From an uncultured Mediterranea sp. (GTDB lineage Bacteria > Bacteroidota > Bacteroidia > Bacteroidales > Bacteroidaceae): DNA of 12,462 nt. Position numbers and translations under genes: made by a program. How positions within the stretch are numbered: the stretch's first letter is position 1; the number at the start of each line of letters is the position of its first letter. Below, one piece after another: positions 1-6,604 of the stretch. The stretch is from NCBI GenBank assembly GCA_946007445.1, contig CAMGAL010000028.1, positions 1 through 12,462 on the forward strand. Reading direction: 5' to 3'. The notes beneath the pieces were generated by a model. It did no database searches and was not told the DNA's origin. It saw only the letters and a list, made by a program, of their open reading frames with translations.

Positions 1-279
1 GCTGGGCGCAGCAAGCCCGATGTGGTGGCGGTCGGGTGGAATCCGGATGTGATTCGTCCCGATGGCAATCAAGGTCGGGCCAATGGCACTTCGTTTGCCG
101 CGCCTATCATGTGCGGGATGGTCACCTGCTTGTGGCAGGCTTGTCCGCAACTGACTGCCAAGCAACTGATTGAACTGGTGCGCCGCTCGGGTGATAGAGC
201 CGAATATCCCGACAATATCTATGGCTACGGCGTGCCCGATGTGTGGAAAGCCTACCAATCGACCATCCATCCCGATTGA
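1..279 (+). CDS. Subtilisin-like serine protease (peptidase S8), C-terminal fragment
   Basis: The frame is open from base 1, so this is the 3' end of a larger gene and the GTG at 22 is not a real start. The 92 visible residues begin AGRSKPDVVAVG, matching the KPD(V/I)xAPG stretch of subtilases. They then carry NGTSFAAP, the block holding the catalytic Ser of the Asp-His-Ser triad (TCG codon at 91-93). The Asp and His lie upstream, outside the window. The tail (LWQACPQLTAKQLIELVRRS, then YGYGVPDVWKAY) is the usual S8 ending, where helices follow the catalytic Ser and a GYGxPD motif closes the domain. The protein stops about 15 residues after that motif, so no C-terminal sorting domain is present. 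Substrate and location cannot be judged without the N-terminus. The family call is secure; the physiological role is unknown. Confidence 0.93.
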   Translation, partial: AGRSKPDVVAVGWNPDVIRPDGNQGRANGTSFAAPIMCGMVTCLWQACPQLTAKQLIELVRRSGDRAEYPDNIYGYGVPDVWKAYQSTIHPD

Positions 280-298
280 CCCTAAATCATTCATTGCT

Positions 299-361
299 AA
301 TTGTCAATTGCCAATTATCAATTGTTAATTGTCAATTTTAAATTTTAAATTTTTAATTAAA
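299..361. repeat. Nine-unit AATTNNN heptamer array upstream of xseA
   Basis: Nine consecutive 7-bp units begin with AATT, without a break in register: AATTGTC, AATTGCC, AATTATC, AATTGTT, AATTGTC, AATTTTA, AATTTTA, AATTTTT, AATTAAA. The array ends 4 bp before the xseA ATG and fills most of the 86-bp gap after the protease gene. The first five units keep a Y at the last position; the last four drift to pure A/T. It could supply an unstructured A/T-rich leader for initiation, an UP-like element or a replication-slippage tract. No TAnnTTTG box is visible in the gap. Confidence 0.85.
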
Positions 362-365
362 TAGC

Positions 366-1673
366 ATGTCTTCCCCTCTCTCCCTATATGAACTGAACAA
401 CCTGGTGCGAGGCTGTATCGAGCACGATCTGAATGGCGAGTACTGGATGCAGGCCGAGTTGAGCGATGTGCATACCAATTCGACCGGACATTGCTACCTG
501 GAGTTCGTTCAGAAAGAGCCTCGCACAGGAGCGATGGTGGCCAGGGCCCGAGGCGTGGTGTGGGCGGGCGTGTATCGCTTGCTCCGTCCCTACTTTGAGG
601 AGAGCACCGGCCAGCCCTTCTGCTCCGGCATCAAGGTGCAGGTGCTGGTCACGGTCAGCTTCCACGAACTCTATGGCTATACCTTGACGGTGCAGGACAT
701 AGACCCTTCGTTCACGATGGGCGACCTCCTCCGACGCCGGCACGACATCCTGAAGCAGTTGCAGGCCGATGGCGTATTGACGCTGAACAAGGAGTTGCCT
801 CTGTCTCTGCTTCCCCAACGGATAGCGGTGGTCTCTTCGGCCACGGCGGCCGGTTATGGCGACTTCTGCCACCAGTTGCAGGCGAGTGGCTACCAGTTCT
901 CCACTGAGTTGTTTCCGGCCTTGATGCAGGGCGATAAGGTGGAAGATTCGGTGCTCGAGGCGCTCGATGCCATCCATGCCCGATGCGAAGAGTTTGACGC
1001 AGTGGTCATTATCCGGGGTGGGGGAGCTACCTCCGATTTGGCCTCATTCGATACCTACCTGCTGGCGGCCGCCTGTGCCCAGTTTCCTTTGCCCATCATT
1101 ACCGGCATTGGTCACGAGCGGGATGAGACGGTGCTCGATGCGGTAGCCCATACGCGGGTGAAGCCCCCCACGGCGGCAGCCGAGTTCCTGATTGGGCGCA
1201 TGGAGGAAGCCGCTGCCCGACTGGAGCAGTTGGCTCGTCGCTTGACAGAGGGCGTCAGACAGCGGCTCGTGCAGGAACATCAACGGATGGAGCGTCTGGC
1301 CTATCGGTTGGGCGAGGGAGCACGTACCCGCTTGCAGGGCGAGCGGGTGAGGCTTGTGGCGTGTCAGACGCGCCTGCCGGCTTCGGCCTACCGCTACTTG
1401 TCGTCGGGACATCTGCATATTCAGACGTGGCGCAGCGGCTTGCTGCGGGCGGTCGAAGCACGCCTCACACAGGAGCGCCACCGCTTGGAGCTGGTGCAGC
1501 AACGCCTCTACGACGCTTCGCCCGATCGCCTCTTGGCGCGTGGCTACAGCATGACGCTCAAGGACGGACAGCTCGTGAAGGATGCGGCGCAACTCCGCCC
1601 GGGCGACGAGATCGTAACCCGCTTTGCCCGGGGAGAGGCGAAGGCGAAGATCATCCAGAGGAAGAATGAATAA
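366..1673 (+). CDS. xseA: Exodeoxyribonuclease VII large subunit
   Basis: This is the catalytic subunit of exonuclease VII, which degrades single-stranded DNA from both ends to short oligonucleotides in the cytoplasm. The 435-residue length is close to the E. coli protein (about 456). Residues 1 to about 115 form the N-terminal OB-fold that binds ssDNA (YWMQAELSDVH, then GHCYLEFVQK). The catalytic domain follows, with RGGGATSDLASF from residue 217 and GIGHERDETVLDAVAHTR from 247, the two signature blocks of the family, then the proline/alanine stretch KPPTAAAEF. Residues from about 280 to 400 are rich in Arg, Leu, Glu and Gln and look like the long helical arm that recruits small subunits. 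The C-terminus (LLARGYSMTLKDGQ) is typical. ATG 366 is chosen because the N-terminal motif LNNLVRGCIE starts at residue 10. xseB follows after 12 bp, indicating co-transcription. Confidence 0.97.
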   Translation: MSSPLSLYELNNLVRGCIEHDLNGEYWMQAELSDVHTNSTGHCYLEFVQKEPRTGAMVARARGVVWAGVYRLLRPYFEESTGQPFCSGIKVQVLVTVSFHELYGYTLTVQDIDPSFTMGDLLRRRHDILKQLQADGVLTLNKELPLSLLPQRIAVVSSATAAGYGDFCHQLQASGYQFSTELFPALMQGDKVEDSVLEALDAIHARCEEFDAVVIIRGGGATSDLASFDTYLLAAACAQFPLPIITGIGHERDETVLDAVAHTRVKPPTAAAEFLIGRMEEAAARLEQLARRLTEGVRQRLVQEHQRMERLAYRLGEGARTRLQGERVRLVACQTRLPASAYRYLSSGHLHIQTWRSGLLRAVEARLTQERHRLELVQQRLYDASPDRLLARGYSMTLKDGQLVKDAAQLRPGDEIVTRFARGEAKAKIIQRKNE

Positions 1674-1685
1674 TGAAAAATATAT

Positions 1686-1904
1686 ATGATCATGAAACCG
1701 AAGAAATACGAATCTTACTCGAAGGCGATGGCGCAGCTGGAAGAGATAGTCCGGCAGATAGATGGCGGTCAGCTGGAGATAGACCAACTGGCAGAGAAAA
1801 TTAAGGAAGCCAACGAAATCATCGCTTTCTGCCAGAGCAAATTGACCAAGGCCGACCAAGAAATTGAAAAATTGCTGCCTGAGAAACAAAAGTCTGAGGA
1901 ATAA
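1686..1904 (+). CDS. xseB: Exodeoxyribonuclease VII small subunit
   Basis: At 72 residues this matches the usual size of XseB. The sequence SYSKAMAQLEEIVRQIDGG, then QLEIDQLAEKIKEANEII and a C-terminal helix with FCQSKL and IEKLLPE, follows the family pattern of two antiparallel helices joined by a GGQ/GEL turn. Several copies bind the helical arm of XseA and form the functional holoenzyme. The gene lies 12 bp after xseA in the same orientation, so the two are very likely one transcript. The first ATG is at 1686, but an in-frame ATG at 1692 (giving MKPKKYES) is equally plausible and would match the usual short basic N-terminus. No Shine-Dalgarno sequence is seen ahead of either. Confidence 0.94.
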   Translation: MIMKPKKYESYSKAMAQLEEIVRQIDGGQLEIDQLAEKIKEANEIIAFCQSKLTKADQEIEKLLPEKQKSEE

Positions 1905-1908
1905 TCCC

Positions 1909-1916
1909 TATATTTG
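1909..1916 (+). promoter_or_regulatory. Putative Bacteroidetes -7 box (TATATTTG) for ilvE
   Basis: TATATTTG fits the Bacteroidetes housekeeping -7 consensus TAnnTTTG. It starts 5 bp after the xseB stop and 39 bp before the ilvE ATG, leaving a short A/T-rich leader. I see no good TTG-type -33 element at the expected distance of about 19 to 21 bp, so this rests on the -7 box and its position. The same octamer occurs upstream of the receptor gene at 8128. It suggests ilvE is transcribed separately from xseAB, though read-through is possible because no terminator is visible between them. Confidence 0.55.
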
Positions 1917-1954
1917 CAGCTAATTTTGGGAAAATTGAACAAAAAACTAATGAT

Positions 1955-2974
1955 ATGAAAGAACTGGATTGGGCTAATCTGCCTTTCGGCTACATGAAGA
2001 CAGATTATAACGTGAGAATTTATTATCGTAATGGAAATTGGGGCGAACTGGAAGTGTGTAGCGAGGAGACCATCCCCATGCACATGGCAGCTACCTGTTT
2101 GCACTATGGCCAGGAGGCATTCGAGGGCTTGAAGGCTTTCCGCGGTAAGGATGGAAAGATTCGCATTTTCCGTTTGGAGGAGAACGCTGCCCGTCTGCAA
2201 TCCACCTGTCGGGGTATTCTGATGCCTGAACTTTCCACCGAACGTTTTCGTGAAGCGGTGCTCAAGGTGGTGAAACTCAACGAGCGTTTCATCCCTCCCT
2301 ACGAGAGTGGCGCGTCGCTCTACATCCGTCCGTTGCTGGTCGGTACCGGAGCTCAGGTGGGTGTGCACCCTGCCAGTGAATATCTGTTTGTCATCTTTGT
2401 GACGCCTGTTGGCCCTTACTTCAAAGGAGGTTTTTCGACCAATCCATACGTCATCATCCGCGAGTTCGACCGTGCAGCTCCTCTGGGCACCGGTATCTAT
2501 AAGGTAGGTGGCAACTATGCCGCCAGCCTCCGTGCCAACAAGAAGGCTCACGACCTGGGCTATGCCTGCGAGTTCTACCTCGACGCCCGCGAGAAGAAGT
2601 ATATTGACGAGTGTGGTGCGGCCAATTTCTTTGGCATCAAGGACAACACCTACATCACTCCGCTCTCTACCTCCATCCTGCCCTCCATCACCAACAAGAG
2701 CCTCATGCAGCTGGCCGAAGACCTCGGCATGAAGGTAGAGCGACGCCCCGTGCCCGAAGAGGAGCTGACCACGTTTGAAGAGGCCGGCGCTTGCGGCACA
2801 GCAGCCGTCATCAGCCCCATCGAGCGCATCGACGATGTGGAGAACGGCAAGTCGTATGTCATTGCCAAGGATGGCAAGCCGGGTCCTGTCTGCACCCTGC
2901 TTTACAACAAGTTGCGTGGCATCCAGTATGGTGACGAGCCCGATACCCACGGATGGGTCACCGTCCTTGACTGA
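1955..2974 (+). CDS. ilvE: Branched-chain amino acid aminotransferase
   Basis: This is a PLP-dependent fold-type IV transaminase (EC 2.6.1.42). It interconverts Leu, Ile and Val with their 2-oxo acids using glutamate/2-oxoglutarate, as the last step of biosynthesis or the first of degradation. At 339 residues it belongs to the longer, eukaryote-like class of BCATs. Visible marks are GQEAFEGLKAFRGKDGKI and FRLEENAARL near the N-terminus, the PLP-binding Lys at residue 183 in GTGIYKVGGNYAASL, and the phosphate/substrate-side block LDAREKKYIDECGAANFF. The C-terminal motif EEAGACGTAAVISPI is also as expected (Gly-Thr-Ala loop). ATG 1955 gives the family-typical start, and a promoter-like box lies 39 bp upstream. 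The neighbours are not amino acid biosynthesis genes, so the gene appears to stand alone rather than in an ilv/leu operon. Product identity is firm. Confidence 0.96.
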   Translation: MKELDWANLPFGYMKTDYNVRIYYRNGNWGELEVCSEETIPMHMAATCLHYGQEAFEGLKAFRGKDGKIRIFRLEENAARLQSTCRGILMPELSTERFREAVLKVVKLNERFIPPYESGASLYIRPLLVGTGAQVGVHPASEYLFVIFVTPVGPYFKGGFSTNPYVIIREFDRAAPLGTGIYKVGGNYAASLRANKKAHDLGYACEFYLDAREKKYIDECGAANFFGIKDNTYITPLSTSILPSITNKSLMQLAEDLGMKVERRPVPEEELTTFEEAGACGTAAVISPIERIDDVENGKSYVIAKDGKPGPVCTLLYNKLRGIQYGDEPDTHGWVTVLD

Positions 2975-3029
2975 TAGAAACGCTTCCGTCGTGTCGTCAT
3001 ACTTCGACGCCGCGACCCATAACCATACC

Positions 3030-3061
3030 TGTAGGGGCGGACACATAGGTCCGCCCCTACA
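3030..3061. repeat. Perfect 13-bp inverted repeat (GC-rich intergenic palindrome)
   Basis: TGTAGGGGCGGAC (3030-3042) and its exact reverse complement GTCCGCCCCTACA (3049-3061) flank a 6-nt loop, ACATAG. The arms are far richer in G+C than the rest of the gap. No run of T follows, so it is not a standard intrinsic terminator, although it could protect the ilvE 3' end from exonucleases. The G-run followed by CGGAC and a short loop resembles dispersed REP-like palindromes found between genes in many bacteria; that class assignment is inference. Confidence 0.8.
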
Positions 3062-3077
3062 ACGTACACATCAAATG

Positions 3078-3105
3078 TATCTGTTATCTGTTATCTGTTA
3101 TTCGT
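3078..3105. repeat. TATCTGT heptamer tandem repeat
   Basis: Three perfect tandem copies of TATCTGT (3078-3098) are followed by one degenerate copy, TATTCGT (3099-3105). The array ends 9 bp before the ATG of the small membrane protein gene, so it lies in that gene's probable translation-initiation region. Copy-number change here would shift leader length or promoter spacing in 7-bp steps without affecting the reading frame. Confidence 0.8.
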
Positions 3106-3114
3106 AATTCCTTC

Positions 3115-3519
3115 ATGAAACCCCTTTTCCCTGTATTTTGCCGTCCGTTGGGTTATGGCGTGATGGCTTTGGGCCTCTTTCTGCCCATGCTGATGGTGAT
3201 GTTGGGTCGGGTGACCGACCACAATCTCCTTTTCTATAAAGAGTGTGCCAAGATTCTGCTCATGGTGGGAGCCTTATTGATTATTTTCGCTCTCACGCGC
3301 GACGAGAGCAAGGAGACCGAGGCCATTCGCAACGGAGCCACGCGCAATGCCTTCTTCCTGACGGTTATCTTCCTGTTTCTCTCCATGCTCTATCATGTGT
3401 GGCAGGGCGACCTGCTGCATGTGGACACCTCGTCGTTCCTTATCTACTTGGTAATGAACATTGTTTGCTTGGAATATGGCCTTAACAAGCGTCGGGTGGA
3501 CAAGATGTTTCGCAAGTGA
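3115..3519 (+). CDS. Small four-helix integral membrane protein, function unknown
   Basis: I do not recognise this 134-residue protein as a named family. Hydrophobic stretches at about residues 12-31, 44-60, 79-95 and 105-122 suggest four transmembrane helices. A charged central loop (residues 61-78, with RDESKETEAIRNG) and a basic C-terminal tail (KRRVDKMFRK) point to both termini and that loop being cytoplasmic. There is no signal peptide, lipobox or catalytic motif. The frame is well supported: codon use matches the flanking genes, and start and stop fit neatly between ilvE and the next promoter-like element. The start at 3115 is the first ATG of the frame after the TATCTGT array. No promoter box is apparent. 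It could be a membrane accessory protein of a regulatory pair, but no partner gene is in the window. Confidence 0.78.
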   Translation: MKPLFPVFCRPLGYGVMALGLFLPMLMVMLGRVTDHNLLFYKECAKILLMVGALLIIFALTRDESKETEAIRNGATRNAFFLTVIFLFLSMLYHVWQGDLLHVDTSSFLIYLVMNIVCLEYGLNKRRVDKMFRK

Positions 3520-3545
3520 GCGAAAAAAAAGAGTCCGTCACCATT

Positions 3546-3570
3546 AAACCTTTTCAGGATAGACGTGTCA
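3546..3570 (+). promoter_or_regulatory. Candidate ECF-sigma-type promoter for the outer-membrane protein gene
   Basis: AAACC (3546-3550) is separated by 16 nt from GTCA (3567-3570), inside CGTGTCATATA. An AAC-containing -35 and a GTC-containing -10 at 16-17 nt is the usual geometry of ECF (sigma-E-like) promoters. Transcription would begin near 3577, about 30 nt before the ATG at 3609. No TAnnTTTG box occurs in this 89-bp gap. ECF control is common for outer-membrane proteins of this family, but no sigma or anti-sigma gene is in the window, so the assignment rests on spacing and motif only. Confidence 0.4.
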
Positions 3571-3608
3571 TATACACACGAATAAAAATAAAACCGTAAT
3601 TACTAAGA

Positions 3609-6518
3609 ATGAAAAAATTGATTTTCGGAGCGCTTTTCTCGCTGATAGCCGTCATGAGCGCCTCCGCACAGACCAAAACCATCACCGTCGCCGGCCGCGT
3701 GCTGGAGGACGAAGGACAACAACCTGCCATGCAAGCCAATGTTCAGCTGCTGGCTCTTCCTGACAGCAGCTATGCCGCCGGCATCGCCACCAATTCCAAG
3801 GGCTTCTTCGTGCTCCCCAAGGTGAAGGGAGGACGTTATGTCTTGAAGGTATCCTACATTGGCTTCAAGACCGCCTGGAAGCCCCTGCGGCTCAACGACT
3901 CCAAGCCCATGGTCAATGTGGGCACCATCACGTTGGAGACCGATGCCTTCATGCTGGCCGAAGCCGTTGTGACGGCCGAAGCTCCTCAGGTACAGGCGGT
4001 GGAAGACACCTTGGTCTACAACTCCTCGGCCTATCGCACCCCCGAAGGCGCCACCCTCGAAGAGCTGGTGAAGAAGCTGCCCGGCGCCGAGGTCGATGAC
4101 GATGGCAATGTGAAAATCAATGGAAAAGACTTGAAGAAAATCCTCGTCAACGGTAAGGAGTTCTTTGGTGGCGATGTGGCTACCGGCTTGAAGAACCTGC
4201 CCGTAGAGATGATTGAGAAGCTCAAGACCTACGACAAGAAGAGCGACCTGGCGCGCATCACCGGCATCGACGATGGCGAGGAGGAGACCGTGCTTGACTT
4301 GACGGTCAAGAAAGATATGAACAAGGGCGTCTTCGGCAACTTCGACTTCGGTGTGGGCAGCAAAGACCGCTACACCGAGCGAGGCATGATGAACTACTTC
4401 AAGGGTAGCACCCAGTTCACCATCATGGGTGCCGCCAACAACGTGAACGACCAGGGCTTCAGCGGAGGTGGAGGCGGTCCGCGCTGGCGTCAGAACAACG
4501 GTCTGAATGCCACCAAGCGTCTGGGTGCCAACTTCGCCACCGAGTCGGAGAAGCTCGATGTGGGTGGTTCGGCCCGCTACAACTACCGCGACAACGACCT
4601 CGTCTCCATCGGCCAGGAGGAGAACTTCCTGCCTAATGGCAACTCCTTTGCCAACTCCAACTCCAACCGCCGCAACAAGAGCCAGAGCTTCAATGCCGAC
4701 TTCCGCCTGGAGTGGAAACCCGACACGATGACCAACATCATCTTCCGTCCCAACTTCTCGTGGAGCAAGAGCGACAACCGCAGCCTCTCGCAGAGCGGCA
4801 CCTTCAACAAGGACCCCTATGCCATTGTGCCCAACCCCAACGACTACCTGACCCGCCTGGCTTCGGCCGACGACCCTCTCGAAGAGATTCGTGTCAACTT
4901 GAACAACAGCGCTTCGCTCAGCAAGAGCAACTCCACATCGGGTGAGGCCACCTTGCAAGCCAACCGCAAGCTCAATAGCCGAGGCCGCAACATCACTTTC
5001 CGTGGCCGCTTCAACTTCAGCGACAGCGAGAGCGAGCAGTTCTCCGAGTCGGACATCTACTACTACCTCCTGCAGAGCTCGCTGGGAGGCGACTCCGTGC
5101 TGGTGCGCAACCAGTACATCAACACCCCCTCCAAGAGCTACACCTACTTGGGACAGCTCACCTATAGCGAGCCCATCGCCCGCGCCACCTTCCTGCAGTT
5201 CAGCTACCAGTTCCGCTACCAGTACACCGAGAGCGACAAGCACACCTACGACCTCAATCCCTACGACTGGAGCATCGACACGCAGCTGCCTTCGGGCTAC
5301 GAGCAGCACGAAGTGGACAGCCTGGGCAAGTATGCCGAGTACCGCTACTATCGCCACAACGTGAATGTAGGTCTGCGCTTCATCCGTCCTAACTACCAGC
5401 TCAATGCCGGTATCGACCTGCAGCCGCAGCACACCGTACTCTCCTACAAGCGAGGCGACTACATGATTGACACCACCCGCAATGTCTTCAACTTCGCCCC
5501 CTCGCTCGACTTCCGCTACCGCTTCTCCAAGCTCAGCCAGTTGCGCCTCACTTACCGCGGACGCAGCAGCCAGCCCAGCATGGAGAACCTGTTGCCTATT
5601 GTGGACAACTCCAATCCGCAGAACATCAAGGTGGGTAATCCCGGCCTGAAGCCCTCGTTTGCTCATAACCTCATGTTCTTCTACAACACCTACAACCCCG
5701 AGGCTCAGCGAGGCATCGTGACGCACCTCATCTTCTCAGCCACGCAGAACGGCATCAGCAACAGCCGTGTCTATAACGAGGAGACTGGTGGATGGACCAC
5801 CACGCCCAAGAACATCAACGGCAACTGGAATGCCTTCGGCATCTTCGGCTTCAACACCGCCTTGCCCAACAAGAAGTACACCATCAACTCCTTCAGCAAC
5901 GCCCGCTATACCAATAATGTGGCCTATCTGACAGATACCCAGACGCACATCGAGCAGAAGAACACCACCACCAACCTCTCGCTGGGCGAGCGCCTCAACG
6001 CCGCCTACCGCAACAACTGGTTTGAGTTTGGCGTCAACGGCAGCATCTCCTACTCGTGGGAGAAGGACAAGCTCCGCTCGGAGAACAACCAGTCGCCCTA
6101 CAACTTCTCCTATGGAGCCAACACCCAGCTGATGATGCCCTGGAGCATGACGCTCACCACCAACATTGCCAACCAGTGCCGTCGTGGCTATACCGACAGC
6201 TCCATGAACCGCAACGAGTTGATATGGAACGCCCAGCTCTCGCAGACCTTCTTCAAGGGCGCTGCCACGTTGAGCTTCGAGATGTACGACATCCTGCGCA
6301 ACCAGAGCAACATCTCCCGTTCGCTCACCGGCGAAGGCCGTTCGGTCTATAGCTACAACGGCGTGAACAGCTACTGCATGGTGCACTTCATCTATCGCCT
6401 CAACCTCTTCGGCGGCAAGGATGCACGCCAGAAGATGCAGCAGCGTGGCGGCTTTGGCCCCGGCGGTCCTGGTCATGGTCCCGGCTTCGGCGGCTTTGGC
6501 GGACGCCGTCCGTTCTGA
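3609..6518 (+). CDS. Outer-membrane beta-barrel (TonB-receptor-like) protein
   Basis: The 969-residue protein starts with a signal peptide (MKKLIFGALFSLIAVMSASA, cleavage before Gln21). A carboxypeptidase-regulatory-like beta-sandwich spans about 25-115 (VAGRVLEDEGQQPAMQANVQ, then GRYVLKVSYIGFK). A plug-like segment covers about 130-235 (LEELVKKLPGAEVDDDGNV from about residue 150, then ILVNGKEFFGGD). A large barrel runs from about 270 to 945, with the family-typical VGNPGLKPSFAHN beginning at residue 675. Residues 947-969 are a Gly/Pro/Phe-rich tail ending in RRPF. This architecture matches the outer-membrane beta-barrel family that resembles TonB-dependent receptors but is not SusC. It probably sits in the outer membrane; the substrate is unknown and no SusD partner is adjacent. 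A candidate ECF-type promoter lies upstream and an intrinsic terminator downstream, so it appears to be a monocistronic unit. Confidence 0.9.
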   Translation: MKKLIFGALFSLIAVMSASAQTKTITVAGRVLEDEGQQPAMQANVQLLALPDSSYAAGIATNSKGFFVLPKVKGGRYVLKVSYIGFKTAWKPLRLNDSKPMVNVGTITLETDAFMLAEAVVTAEAPQVQAVEDTLVYNSSAYRTPEGATLEELVKKLPGAEVDDDGNVKINGKDLKKILVNGKEFFGGDVATGLKNLPVEMIEKLKTYDKKSDLARITGIDDGEEETVLDLTVKKDMNKGVFGNFDFGVGSKDRYTERGMMNYFKGSTQFTIMGAANNVNDQGFSGGGGGPRWRQNNGLNATKRLGANFATESEKLDVGGSARYNYRDNDLVSIGQEENFLPNGNSFANSNSNRRNKSQSFNADFRLEWKPDTMTNIIFRPNFSWSKSDNRSLSQSGTFNKDPYAIVPNPNDYLTRLASADDPLEEIRVNLNNSASLSKSNSTSGEATLQANRKLNSRGRNITFRGRFNFSDSESEQFSESDIYYYLLQSSLGGDSVLVRNQYINTPSKSYTYLGQLTYSEPIARATFLQFSYQFRYQYTESDKHTYDLNPYDWSIDTQLPSGYEQHEVDSLGKYAEYRYYRHNVNVGLRFIRPNYQLNAGIDLQPQHTVLSYKRGDYMIDTTRNVFNFAPSLDFRYRFSKLSQLRLTYRGRSSQPSMENLLPIVDNSNPQNIKVGNPGLKPSFAHNLMFFYNTYNPEAQRGIVTHLIFSATQNGISNSRVYNEETGGWTTTPKNINGNWNAFGIFGFNTALPNKKYTINSFSNARYTNNVAYLTDTQTHIEQKNTTTNLSLGERLNAAYRNNWFEFGVNGSISYSWEKDKLRSENNQSPYNFSYGANTQLMMPWSMTLTTNIANQCRRGYTDSSMNRNELIWNAQLSQTFFKGAATLSFEMYDILRNQSNISRSLTGEGRSVYSYNGVNSYCMVHFIYRLNLFGGKDARQKMQQRGGFGPGGPGHGPGFGGFGGRRPF

Positions 6519-6537
6519 GGAATTCCTATAAAAAAGT

Positions 6538-6568
6538 AAGGGGTGAACGAATCGTTCACTCCTTTTTT
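6538..6568 (+). terminator. Intrinsic terminator after the outer-membrane protein gene
   Basis: AAGGGGTGAAC (6538-6548) pairs with GTTCACTCCTT (6554-6564) around the loop GAATC, with one G-T wobble. The stem runs straight into a T tract (6563-6568). It begins 20 bp after the stop codon of the barrel gene and 55 bp before the next -7 box. This is the only clear rho-independent terminator in the window. Confidence 0.88.
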
Positions 6569-6591
6569 ATGGTTATTCCAAAATAATATCG

Positions 6592-6599
6592 TAAGTTTG
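6592..6599 (+). promoter_or_regulatory. Putative -7 box (TAAGTTTG) immediately upstream of cls
   Basis: TAAGTTTG matches TAnnTTTG and sits just after the terminator, where a new promoter is expected. It ends only 5 bp before the ATG at 6605, so transcription would begin at or within a few bases of the start codon. The upstream -33 region is A/T-rich but has no exact TTG at ideal spacing. The box overlaps the in-frame GTG at 6599, which argues against that GTG as the start. Confidence 0.5.
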
Positions 6600-6604
6600 T
6601 GGGC

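Noticed and set aside
22..279. Short independent protein starting at GTG 22.
   Set aside because: The frame is open to base 1 and the seven upstream residues complete a conserved subtilase motif, so it is the end of a truncated larger gene.
3030..3061. Intrinsic terminator for ilvE.
   Set aside because: The stem is strong but no T tract follows; the downstream bases are ACGTACACATC.
3603..5726. 707-codon open frame on the minus strand opposite the outer-membrane protein gene (similar long frames at 8865-10973, 6473-7795 and 1769-3046).
   Set aside because: These are by-products of strong G/C third-position bias in the + strand genes. Their translations are Val/Ala/Gly/His-rich with no recognisable domain, while the + strand frames carry signal peptides and family motifs.
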